Shown here: positions 37,270 through 44,601 of the stretch, in pieces
Numbering within the stretch: the stretch's first letter is position 1
Layout: every line of letters starts with the position of its first letter
NCBI GenBank assembly: GCA_025360105.1
Contig: JANYCT010000040.1
Coordinates: 186,001 to 250,000, forward strand
From: Actinomycetes bacterium
Lineage (GTDB): Bacteria; Actinomycetota; Acidimicrobiia; Acidimicrobiales; Ilumatobacteraceae
DNA length: 64,000 nt
Direction of reading: 5' to 3'
Notes under the pieces: model-generated
Databases searched by the model: none
What the model was told of the DNA's origin: nothing
The model's input: only the letters and a program-made list of their open reading frames with translations
Position numbers and translations under genes: made by a program

Positions 37270-37316
37270 CGGTACTCCCTGAAAGTTTCGGCAAATGTAG
37301 CACCATCGCGCCGTTC

Positions 37317-37345
37317 TTGCCCGCCCGCTGCCGTGTCCCTACACT
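37317..37345 (+). promoter_or_regulatory. promoter of the A-PCP-TE gene
   Basis: TTGCCC (37317-37322), 17-base spacer, TACACT (37340-37345). It ends 8 bases before ATG 37354, so the transcript is leaderless or nearly so. Confidence 0.5.
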
Positions 37346-37353
37346 GCCATGCC

Positions 37354-39942
37354 ATGACCCTCGACGCCGCCGGTGCTGCCATGCCTAGATCACCGAGCGA
37401 TGAGCTTCAACCGTCACCCGTGGCCACGGGAGTGGTCGACTGGGCGAAACGAGACCCGCATCGCGTCGCCGTCGTCGATCTCGACCGCAGCATCTCGTTT
37501 GCGGAGCTCGACGCCGTGGCGGGATCCCTCGCGACTCGAGTGACCGAACTGGCGCCGACGCAGTGGCTACCGGTCATCGTCGATCGTTCCGTCGATGCAG
37601 CGATGGCTCTCCACGGCGTGATCCGAGCCGGACGCCGGTTCGTGCCGATCGAGTCCACGACCCCCCGGGATCGAGTGGCCAGCTTCTTCGCCCGGCTCGG
37701 TGAGCCGACCCACGCCGTGGTCAGCAAACCCGAGCACAGCGCTCTCCTGCCGAGCGGGGTGCATGCAATCGAGATCTCGGGACCCGCGGCAGAACCCGAC
37801 TCACCGGTACCCGTCGATGGATCGGAGGCCGGCTTTGTCGTCTTCACTTCGGGCTCCACCGGTCGGCCGAAGGCTGTCGTACGACGGTGGTCGTCGTGCG
37901 GTCGCCGACCCGGCGTGAACGCGCCATCAGCATCGCTTACCGAGGCGACACCCTGGCGCGTCGCCGTTTTGCAACCGTTCAGTTTCTCACCGGGTCTACG
38001 CACCATCGGCAGCATCGGCCTCGGCCAGTCGGTGCGCATCGCAAATCCGGCGAACATGAGCATCGATGCCATGCTGGATTGGCTCAACGAGCAGAGCGTC
38101 GACGAAATCAATCTCTCGGCAACCCTCGCTGCGACGATCCTTCGCGGGTCGGGTGGGCAGCGGCGCCTGCCAACGCTCACCCAACTGCGCCTCGGCAGCG
38201 AGGCTTCGAGCTGGGAGCTGGTCGCGCCACTCCGGGAACTCATTGCGCCCGATGCCAGCATCGTCACCGGGTACGGTGCGAGTGAATGTGGTCGACTGTT
38301 CAACCACGTGGTCGGACCCGATCATCCCATCGGTCAAGGCCGCATTCCGATGGGCCAGCCGAACGAGGCCTGGCGGGCACGTTTGGTTCCCGTCGATGGC
38401 GACGAGTCGGTCACGCAACTCGTTGTCGGCGACCCCGACGCGTTGTGCTATCTCGACGATCCCGAGCTGACAGCACGCAGATTCAGCACCGACGAGAACG
38501 GCGTTCTTTGGTGGACCAGCGGCGACGTCGTGGTGGTCGATGTCGACGGCATCTACCACCATCGCGGCCGTATCGACGACATGGTGAAGATCAACGGCAT
38601 GCTGGTCGAGCCGAGGGAACCCGAGGAGGCATTGCGCGCGATTCCCGGAATCGGGAATGCCGCTGTCCTGGCGCACAACACACCATCCGGCAAGACGCGC
38701 CTCATTGCCCATCTTCGTGTCGACGACCCCGACCTCACCCCTGAGGCGGTTCACGCGCAGCTCGAGTCGCACCTACCCAAACATCTGCTCCCTGCGATGA
38801 TGGTGCGCCACGACGAGCTCCCCCACAACGAACGCAACAAGCTCGATCGCGCTGCGCTCCAACGGTCCGGCCTCACGCGCTGGCGTTCGCTCCCACCACG
38901 AGTGCACACGAGCGAATTGGAACTCTGGCTGACAGCACAGTTGGCAGACCTGCTCGATCTCGGTGATGTTGGCCCCGAGGACGATATGTGGCGCCTCGGC
39001 CTCGATTCCCTTGGCGCAGTCGAGTTGTGTGCGATCATCGCCAATGCCGGTCTCGGCGAACTCGATCCCACTGCGTTGCTCACGGTCCGTAGCGCCGCCG
39101 CGCTCACCGAGAGACTTCGTGACAAGCACCCCAACAATCGTTCCCTCGCCGTTGTGCTCAACCCGGCCGGTATCAACCCGCCGGTCTTTGCCGTGCCAGG
39201 CCGAGGTGGTACCGCACTCACGTTTCGGTCCTTGGCACAGTCGCTGGGTGTTGAGCAACCTCTGGTCGCACTCGAGCCGCGAGGTATGCACCAAGCTGGA
39301 CGACCCGATCGCACCATCGCCGGGTTGGCTCGACGGGCCCGACCGGAAATCGAACGCCGCATGACTCGCGGGGTTCCGTGCGTGCTGCTCGGGTATTCCG
39401 CTGGCGCCACCGTCGCCTACGAGCTTGCCCAGCAACTCCACGCAGATGGTCAGGCCGTCCATCTCGTACTCCTCGACGCGGCTCCCGGGCCACGGAATGC
39501 ACCAGCCGACGGGCCGGCCAAAGGTGCTCCAGGCGGCCCTCGTTCGGCGAGCCCGACGCTCATCGAGAAACTCCGTGCGCGCCCGCCCCGAGAATTGGTC
39601 GCCGATGTCCCGCGACTCACCGCAAAGTATGGACGCAAGTACCTGATGAGGGCGCGTCTGTGGTTCCCCAGTCCCGGGATCACCCGCTCCCACCTCACCC
39701 AGCAGTACTACTCCGAAATCGGAAGCATTCTGAGCCGCGCAACCAAGAGGTACGAGGTTGCACCGGCGGCGTTTCCCGTCACTTTGGTACTGTCCGAGTT
39801 CGGCGATCCGGTCCTGCGATCTGCGTCGATCATCGAGCGTGTTGCAGTGGTGCAGGTTCCCGGTGATCACTACACCATGCTGCAACAGCCAAACGTGAGC
39901 GCTGTCGCTGACGTGGTGGCGTCACTAAACGGCGTCGCATAA
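37354..39942 (+). CDS. stand-alone A-PCP-TE synthetase (NRPS-like, no condensation domain)
   Basis: An 862-residue three-domain enzyme. Adenylation (1-500): FTSGSTGRPK at about 165-175, TGYGASECG, SGDVVVVDVDGIYHHRGR, DDMVKINGMLVEP, and Lys in NKLDR. Where NRPS domains place Asp235 for the substrate amine there is Ser (FSFSPG, about Ser210), so a non-amino acid is suspected. Carrier domain: LGLDSLGAVELC with phosphopantetheine Ser552. Thioesterase (about 610-862): GYSAGA with Ser682 and GDHYTM with His839. There is no condensation, reductase or epimerase domain. Activation and release (or Claisen/ester coupling) of a carboxylate is inferred. ATG 37354 fits the promoter. Confidence 0.9.
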   Translation: MTLDAAGAAMPRSPSDELQPSPVATGVVDWAKRDPHRVAVVDLDRSISFAELDAVAGSLATRVTELAPTQWLPVIVDRSVDAAMALHGVIRAGRRFVPIESTTPRDRVASFFARLGEPTHAVVSKPEHSALLPSGVHAIEISGPAAEPDSPVPVDGSEAGFVVFTSGSTGRPKAVVRRWSSCGRRPGVNAPSASLTEATPWRVAVLQPFSFSPGLRTIGSIGLGQSVRIANPANMSIDAMLDWLNEQSVDEINLSATLAATILRGSGGQRRLPTLTQLRLGSEASSWELVAPLRELIAPDASIVTGYGASECGRLFNHVVGPDHPIGQGRIPMGQPNEAWRARLVPVDGDESVTQLVVGDPDALCYLDDPELTARRFSTDENGVLWWTSGDVVVVDVDGIYHHRGRIDDMVKINGMLVEPREPEEALRAIPGIGNAAVLAHNTPSGKTRLIAHLRVDDPDLTPEAVHAQLESHLPKHLLPAMMVRHDELPHNERNKLDRAALQRSGLTRWRSLPPRVHTSELELWLTAQLADLLDLGDVGPEDDMWRLGLDSLGAVELCAIIANAGLGELDPTALLTVRSAAALTERLRDKHPNNRSLAVVLNPAGINPPVFAVPGRGGTALTFRSLAQSLGVEQPLVALEPRGMHQAGRPDRTIAGLARRARPEIERRMTRGVPCVLLGYSAGATVAYELAQQLHADGQAVHLVLLDAAPGPRNAPADGPAKGAPGGPRSASPTLIEKLRARPPRELVADVPRLTAKYGRKYLMRARLWFPSPGITRSHLTQQYYSEIGSILSRATKRYEVAPAAFPVTLVLSEFGDPVLRSASIIERVAVVQVPGDHYTMLQQPNVSAVADVVASLNGVA

Positions 39943-40061
39943 CCGCACACGACCTCAGCCGTGACGCTCGCCCCGGTAACTCGAATGTGCCAGACTCATG
40001 TGCGTATGCCAATCGTTGCGCCGCGACACACCGCCGTGTCGACAACGTCGAGGAGATCGCC

Positions 40062-40640
40062 ATGACAACACCGCTTTCAACCATTGCCCGACGCGTGGGT
40101 GCGCTCGCCACGCTCGTGTTGCTCGCGTCGTGCACGCAACTGCCGCTGCAAGCGGCCGACAATGCAACGCCGCCGCCGTGTCCCGAGGGTCACTATGCGC
40201 TGCGCACTCAGACGCTCGACGTCACGTTGCCCGCCCCATTTGGTCAGGCTCATGTGGCCACGCTTGCGGGTGATCAACTCGCCCTTGATGTCACCTCCAC
40301 GTCGTGGACCCTCAGCGGTTCGCAACACTTGAGTGTGAGCGGACAATCACCGTTCGGCACGCTCGATGGCGACCTTGGAGCCACCGTCCACGCCGACGGC
40401 TCTTGGACAGAGACGTCCCCCGGGGCCATCGACTTCACCGCTGGTCACCTTACCGGTACGGGTACGTTCACGGGCAGCGTCGGCGGCCTGGCGATCACCC
40501 GGTCGGGCTCGCTCGCTGATCTCGGACTCGCCGCCACGTTCGGGTTCTCGGGCAGCGCGAACTTCACCTGTGGAGGGTCGCCGGATCTGGCGCTCACCTT
40601 CTCGTCACCGTCGATCACCCTGCAATTCGATCGCAAGTAG
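40062..40640 (+). CDS. predicted lipoprotein, beta-rich, unknown family
   Basis: A 192-residue predicted lipoprotein. Signal sequence with VGALATLVLLASC and lipobox LASC (about Cys26), then a repetitive beta-strand pattern (GSGSLADLGLAATFGFSGS type: TLDGDLGATVHADGSWTE, GHLTGTGTFTGSVGGL), consistent with a beta-barrel or sandwich. A second Cys pair (PPPCPEG and NFTCGG) may form a disulphide. No named family. ATG 40062 has GAGGAG 6 bases upstream. It is monocistronic by position. Confidence 0.78.
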   Translation: MTTPLSTIARRVGALATLVLLASCTQLPLQAADNATPPPCPEGHYALRTQTLDVTLPAPFGQAHVATLAGDQLALDVTSTSWTLSGSQHLSVSGQSPFGTLDGDLGATVHADGSWTETSPGAIDFTAGHLTGTGTFTGSVGGLAITRSGSLADLGLAATFGFSGSANFTCGGSPDLALTFSSPSITLQFDRK

Positions 40641-40665
40641 GGCGAACCATCGCACCGCTACTCCA

Positions 40666-40697
40666 AATGACGCGAGGCCGAGAGCCGAAACGTCATT
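40666..40697. repeat. 7-bp inverted repeat downstream of the lipoprotein gene
   Basis: AATGACG (40666-40672) and CGTCATT (40691-40697) separated by 18 bases. It could be a weak terminator or an operator for the following gene. Confidence 0.35.
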
Positions 40698-40707
40698 CGA
40701 CGCCACT

Positions 40708-40724
40708 CATCTGACGCGCAGATG
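40708..40724. repeat. 6-5-6 inverted repeat upstream of the phosphoribosyltransferase
   Basis: CATCTG-ACGCG-CAGATG, 78 bases before ATG 40802. This is a compact operator-like dyad; it lacks a U-tract. Confidence 0.4.
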
Positions 40725-40801
40725 CAGGACCTTGGGCCCTTGCGCGCCCCTCGCATGCGGGGACACCCTGAGAGTGTGCTGACGGCCTGAGGAGATGACC
40801 G

Positions 40802-41458
40802 ATGCTGTTCTCAGATCGTGTTGATGCAGGACGGCAACTGGCGAACAGACTCGAATGCTTCCGCGGGACCGACGTCGTGGTGCTCGGCCTGCCGCGCGGT
40901 GGCGTGCCTGTGGCCTACGAAGTGGCTCGGGCCCTCGATGCACCTCTGGATGTGATCGTGGTGCGCAAATTGGGGGTGCCCTACCAACCCGAACTGGGCA
41001 TGGGGGCCATCGGCGAGGACGGCGTACGCATCGTCAATCCAGACGTTGTCCACCTCGCGGGTGTCGGCGAAGCCGAGATCAGCACGGTCGAAGCACGCGA
41101 GCGGGTCGAGCTGGAACGGCGGGCCCTCACGTTCCGCGGCAATCGCCAGCGGGTGCCGGTGCAGGGCCGCACAGTAGTGATCATCGACGACGGCATCGCC
41201 ACGGGTTCCACCACCCGAGCCGCCTGTCAGGTCGCCCGCGCCCACGGCGCGAGCCGCGTCGTATTGGCCGTACCAGTGGCGCCGGTCGGTTGGCGAGAGC
41301 TCTTGGCCAACGAGGCCGATGAACTGATCTGCCTGCACACCCCGGCCAACTTCTTCGCCGTCGGACAGTGGTACGCCGACTTCACGCAAACCACCGACGA
41401 TCATGTCATCGAGTGCCTCGAACGTCGCGCAGCCGGCAGCGATGTGGGAGCGGAGTGA
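40802..41458 (+). CDS. type I phosphoribosyltransferase-like protein
   Basis: A 218-residue protein with a PRTase fold: the PRPP-binding motif TVVIIDDGIATGSTTRAA, LGLPRGGVPVAYEVARAL at the start and RKLGVPYQPELGMGAIGEDG in the hood. It matches the PRTase proteins of mycobacterial dormancy regulons (Rv0571c/Rv2030c type N-domain), which have no assigned substrate. ATG 40802 has GAGGAG upstream. It is convergent with patA. No erythromycin-esterase domain, which some homologues carry, is attached. Confidence 0.88.
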   Translation: MLFSDRVDAGRQLANRLECFRGTDVVVLGLPRGGVPVAYEVARALDAPLDVIVVRKLGVPYQPELGMGAIGEDGVRIVNPDVVHLAGVGEAEISTVEARERVELERRALTFRGNRQRVPVQGRTVVIIDDGIATGSTTRAACQVARAHGASRVVLAVPVAPVGWRELLANEADELICLHTPANFFAVGQWYADFTQTTDDHVIECLERRAAGSDVGAE

Positions 41459-41515
41459 CCCACCCCAACACAGTCATCAGGCGAACGCGACACACCGGCA
41501 ATGATGGACAGCGTG

Positions 41516-42436
41516 CTAGTCACCGTATCCGGGATCGCTCGGCCAGTTCGGCTGAAACAAATGCCACTGTTCGGGCGCTTTGCGGATGAGCCACTCCAGT
41601 TCGTGGGCGAGCAACTGTGTACCTCGGGCCACGTCCTCACGCAATCCGCCGAGACGCTCGAGTTGCAGGGGCGGGCGAACGATCGCGTGATGCCCGTTGT
41701 ACCGCGGCGTGAAGTAGCACCCAGTGGGCAGGACCGGGGCACCTGTTCGCAGACCGAGCATCGCCGGCCCAGCAGGAAGTGTGGTCGTCTCGCCGAAGAA
41801 CTCCACGGGCACGCCACCGCGGTCGATGTCACGATCACACAACAGGCAGACCACCTCGTTGTCGCGTAGCGCCTTGATCACCGCTGTGGCAGCCTTCGGC
41901 CCGAGCGGCACCACAGTCATACCAAGTTTCTTGCGGAGGTCGGCGAACCATTCGAAGAGCTCGGGCGGTTCAATCGGCTCGACGACAACGGTCATCTTGT
42001 AGCCCTGATCCGTGAGCCATCGACCGGCCCACTCCCACCCGCCAAGGTGCGGCAGAGCAAGGATCACCCCGTTACCCAACTTCAGTGCCTCGGGAATGTG
42101 TTCGAAGCCTTCGACGGTGAAGCCGGCATTGACTGCCCGCTTCGACAGCGTAGGCAGGCGAAAGCTCTCGACGTAGTACGTGGCGTAGGAGTCGAACGCT
42201 GCCTGCACCGCTTGGCGGAGTGCGAGTCCCCGCAAGGTGGGCTTTGCGCGCTTCAGGTGGCGTTCGATCATTGATCGCTTGTCGCGCATGCCGCCCGCGA
42301 AGGTGAGTCCGACCATCGTGGCGGCCACACTCGCGATCGGGCCGGGCATCGCCCGAGCGGCGAGCGAACCGAACTTGTAACTGTTGACCGTGACGCTGTC
42401 GGTCAAACGGTCGCGGGGCGCGCGGTCGGTCGACAC
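41516..42436 (-). CDS. patA: PatA-type lipid acyltransferase (phosphatidylinositol mannoside acyltransferase)
   Basis: A 306-residue membrane-associated acyltransferase of the LpxL/HtrB family with the H-x4-(D/E) motif in LPHLGGWEWAG and LCDRDIDRGGVPVEFFGE. In M. tuberculosis PatA (Rv2611c) acylates PIM1/PIM2 mannose and lies directly after pgsA1, as here. The GTG start at 42436 is 3 bases after the pgsA1 stop. pimA (Rv2610c), next in mycobacteria, is absent from the expected place; the next gene is the convergent phosphoribosyltransferase. A different final acceptor is possible. Confidence 0.88.
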   Translation of the reverse strand: MSTDRAPRDRLTDSVTVNSYKFGSLAARAMPGPIASVAATMVGLTFAGGMRDKRSMIERHLKRAKPTLRGLALRQAVQAAFDSYATYYVESFRLPTLSKRAVNAGFTVEGFEHIPEALKLGNGVILALPHLGGWEWAGRWLTDQGYKMTVVVEPIEPPELFEWFADLRKKLGMTVVPLGPKAATAVIKALRDNEVVCLLCDRDIDRGGVPVEFFGETTTLPAGPAMLGLRTGAPVLPTGCYFTPRYNGHHAIVRPPLQLERLGGLREDVARGTQLLAHELEWLIRKAPEQWHLFQPNWPSDPGYGD

Positions 42437-42439
42437 GAC

Positions 42440-43132
42440 TTATGGATTCGGGCGGCGACGGGGCACGCGGGTGCGGAGCCGTTCAGAGCTAACGCCGCGC
42501 CGCGACTGTCGACGCGTGCGACGAATCTCCATCTTCGCCGCCGTGCGAGGGGTGACACCGGCCTGCTTCCACACTTTGATGAACCGCTGCACGGCGGTCA
42601 GGACGCATAGCGCAAGCATCACCCACAGAATCGGTACGAGTAACGGCGGGACGAGCAAACCAAGCAACAGCAAGATGATGCGCTCGGCGCGCTCCATAAG
42701 CCCGCCCTTTGCCTCCAGGCCCAACGATTCGGCCTTGGCTCGCTCGTAGGAGATGACGGCCGATACAGCCATGATGCCGAACGGCACCATGGCGAGTCTC
42801 GGGGACGAACCTGCCGCATAGTAGTAGGCCAATCCGGCGAACAGGATTGCGTCGGTGACGCGATCGATGACCGAATCGAAGAAGGCACCGCGCTGGCTGA
42901 CCTGGTTCGATGCCTTGGCGAGCGCGCCGTCGAGCAGATCGGGAAGCGCGGCGAGGATGACCAGGAAGAAGCCGAGCAGCATCTCACCGGCACCAATGGC
43001 GACACCCGCGCCGATTGCGACAAGCACACCGAGAATCGTCAGGTGATCAGGCGAGAGTCCGGTCTTGCGAAGCAGCGCGCCGATGGGACGCACTGCTGAA
43101 TCCACCGGGGCTCGGAACTTGCCGTCGAACAT
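42440..43132 (-). CDS. pgsA1: phosphatidylinositol phosphate synthase (CDP-alcohol phosphatidyltransferase)
   Basis: A 230-residue membrane enzyme with the CDP-alcohol phosphotransferase motif in DLLDGALAK...RGAFFDSVIDR. Hydrophobic helices follow (FFLVILAALPDLL, LFAGLAYYYAAG, FGIMAVSAVISY, IILLLLGLLVPPLLVPIL). By synteny with Rv2612c it should couple CDP-diacylglycerol with inositol-1-phosphate. The C-terminus (about 190-230) is Arg-rich, probably cytoplasmic. The AR of the motif is AK here, a conservative change. ATG 43132 has TAGCCT 8 bases upstream. Confidence 0.87.
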   Translation of the reverse strand: MFDGKFRAPVDSAVRPIGALLRKTGLSPDHLTILGVLVAIGAGVAIGAGEMLLGFFLVILAALPDLLDGALAKASNQVSQRGAFFDSVIDRVTDAILFAGLAYYYAAGSSPRLAMVPFGIMAVSAVISYERAKAESLGLEAKGGLMERAERIILLLLGLLVPPLLVPILWVMLALCVLTAVQRFIKVWKQAGVTPRTAAKMEIRRTRRQSRRGVSSERLRTRVPRRRPNP

Positions 43133-43140
43133 CGGTTTCT

Positions 43141-43146
43141 AGGCTA
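43141..43146 (-). promoter_or_regulatory. -10 hexamer TAGCCT of pgsA1-patA
   Basis: On the minus strand TAGCCT ends 8 bases before ATG 43132, in the 64-base gap to the divergent small gene. No ribosome-binding site. Confidence 0.35.
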
Positions 43147-43196
43147 CCCGAGGTCGTTGCAATCGGCGGCGGCCCGTGGCGTGGCACACTCGCGAG

Positions 43197-43505
43197 ATGA
43201 GCAGTTCAACACCGGCAGATCTCGCGATTGCGTTCCGTTCGCTCCCCCGCCGACTTCGCGAAGCGTCGATACTCGACGTCGCACCCGACGCGATCGCCAC
43301 GGCAACATCGGCTATTGATTCTGCAGTGGTCGCCTCCGCGCGGCTGCTGGGTTGCAGTGCCAGCGTCGAGGCGATCGCGTCAAGGATCGACGAACGTCGT
43401 CTCGACGATTGGACCGCAGGCGACATCGAGTCGCTGCAGGCATACGCGCGTGAGGCGGGCACTGCCATACGCGTCGTGCACGATCTCGCCGATCGCGCCC
43501 GCTAG
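43197..43505 (+). CDS. small Ala-rich helical protein, unknown
   Basis: A 102-residue protein with no family that I recognise. It reads as all-helical: IAFRSLPRRLREASILDVAP, TATSAIDSAVVASARLLGC, VEAIASRIDERRL and SLQAYAREAGTAIRVVHDLAD, without transmembrane segments. It is divergent from pgsA1 and convergent with the membrane protein at 43526, so it interrupts the HIT-pgsA1 neighbourhood seen in mycobacteria. The coding call rests on length, codon pattern and position; ATG 43197 is preferred to a GTG at 43176. Confidence 0.6.
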   Translation: MSSSTPADLAIAFRSLPRRLREASILDVAPDAIATATSAIDSAVVASARLLGCSASVEAIASRIDERRLDDWTAGDIESLQAYAREAGTAIRVVHDLADRAR

Positions 43506-43525
43506 ACACGCCGCGTAACAGCGTG

Positions 43526-44065
43526 TCAGTCGGTGGGTTCGCGCCAGTCGGTCTCAGGGTTGTCTTGCACCATGTGTTCGATCACGCTGGCGTCGACTGC
43601 GTCGATAAGCACCAGACCACGCTGGCGGGGCGGATTCTCACTCGAATAGCACAAGACCCGCCACGTCGGCCGACTTCGCACGCCACGCCACACCTGTTGC
43701 GCGGAAGCATGTCCCACTGCGAAACCCACTGCGCCGGTGGCGGCCACAAGGGCCTGCTTCTCGTCGACCTGCATCTTCCAGCCTGAGGTGATGCTGTAGA
43801 GACCAAACGCACCGAGCAGAACCGCAGCGCCGGCAAAGCCCGTGTTGACCAACACCGGTTCACCATCGCGGTGTGTGATCCAGAGAACGAAACAGAATAC
43901 GGCGAGCGCGAGATAGATCAATCCGGGGATACGACGACGGCTGTTGTCGGGAAATTGATACGGGCCGACGAATTCGCTGGCATTCAGGTCGTCGGGAAGC
44001 GTGTCGCGAATCTCCTCACGGCTCACGTCATCGGTCTTGTTCGAGGAGGCGGACGATTCGGTCAT
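43526..44065 (-). CDS. two-helix membrane protein, unknown
   Basis: A 179-residue protein with a polar N-terminus (about 45 residues, acidic), two transmembrane helices (IPGLIYLALAVFCFVLWI and NTGFAGAAVLLGAFGLYSI) and a C-terminal domain (VDEKQALVAATGAVGFAVGH, RPTWRVLCYS...RGLVLIDAVDASVIEHMV) that should face the cytoplasm. The WxVLxYS...ALVLxDAxDG pattern is shared by conserved actinobacterial hypotheticals. It follows the HIT gene by 6 bases, so it belongs to the thrS operon. Confidence 0.78.
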   Translation of the reverse strand: MTESSASSNKTDDVSREEIRDTLPDDLNASEFVGPYQFPDNSRRRIPGLIYLALAVFCFVLWITHRDGEPVLVNTGFAGAAVLLGAFGLYSITSGWKMQVDEKQALVAATGAVGFAVGHASAQQVWRGVRSRPTWRVLCYSSENPPRQRGLVLIDAVDASVIEHMVQDNPETDWREPTD

Positions 44066-44071
44066 CGGCGT

Positions 44072-44596
44072 TCAGGCTACGGCGCCCGGCCACGCGGCGC
44101 GCAGTTTCGCCGCGGTCTCGGGCAGGGCTTCGGGCAGCGTGCGGGTGTTGGCAGTGACAGTCATGAAGTTCGCGTCACCGCTCCAGCGGGGCACCACGTG
44201 CACGTGCAGGTGCTCGCGCACGCTGCCACCGGCTGGTTCGCCCAGATTGACACCCACGTTGATGCCTCCCGGACGCATCGCGATCTTCACCGCGCGCACC
44301 GCGCGCGCAACCGTATCCCACAGTTCCGCGAACTCGGCTGGGCGAAGGTCCTCCATATCGGGCAACTGCCGATACGGAAGGACCAGCACATGGCCCACGC
44401 TGTACGGAAACGCGTTCATCACCGCAAACGTGAGGGGGCCGCGAAACACGATGTGTGCGTCGTCGTCGCTGAGGCCGGACTGCAGGATGCGTGTGAACAC
44501 ACTCGACCTGTCATCCGCCTCGCGATCAACCGGTTCGACGATGGATTGCACGTACGTCGCACGCCAGCCATTCCAGAGTTGTTCGAGCGGTGTCAT
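44072..44596 (-). CDS. HIT-domain protein, Ap4A phosphorylase (Rv2613c) type
   Basis: A 174-residue HIT protein: MNAFPYSVGHVLVLPYR, LWDTVARAVRAVKIAMRPGG, INVGVNLGEPAGGSVREH and the triad HLHVHVVPRW. The remembered M. tuberculosis Rv2613c has the same long form and is a diadenosine tetraphosphate phosphorylase. The gene lies 5 bases after thrS on the same strand, as in mycobacteria. Ap4A is made as a side product by aminoacyl-tRNA synthetases, so clustering with thrS makes sense. Confidence 0.92.
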   Translation of the reverse strand: MTPLEQLWNGWRATYVQSIVEPVDREADDRSSVFTRILQSGLSDDDAHIVFRGPLTFAVMNAFPYSVGHVLVLPYRQLPDMEDLRPAEFAELWDTVARAVRAVKIAMRPGGINVGVNLGEPAGGSVREHLHVHVVPRWSGDANFMTVTANTRTLPEALPETAAKLRAAWPGAVA

Positions 44597-44601
44597 CGGT
44601 C

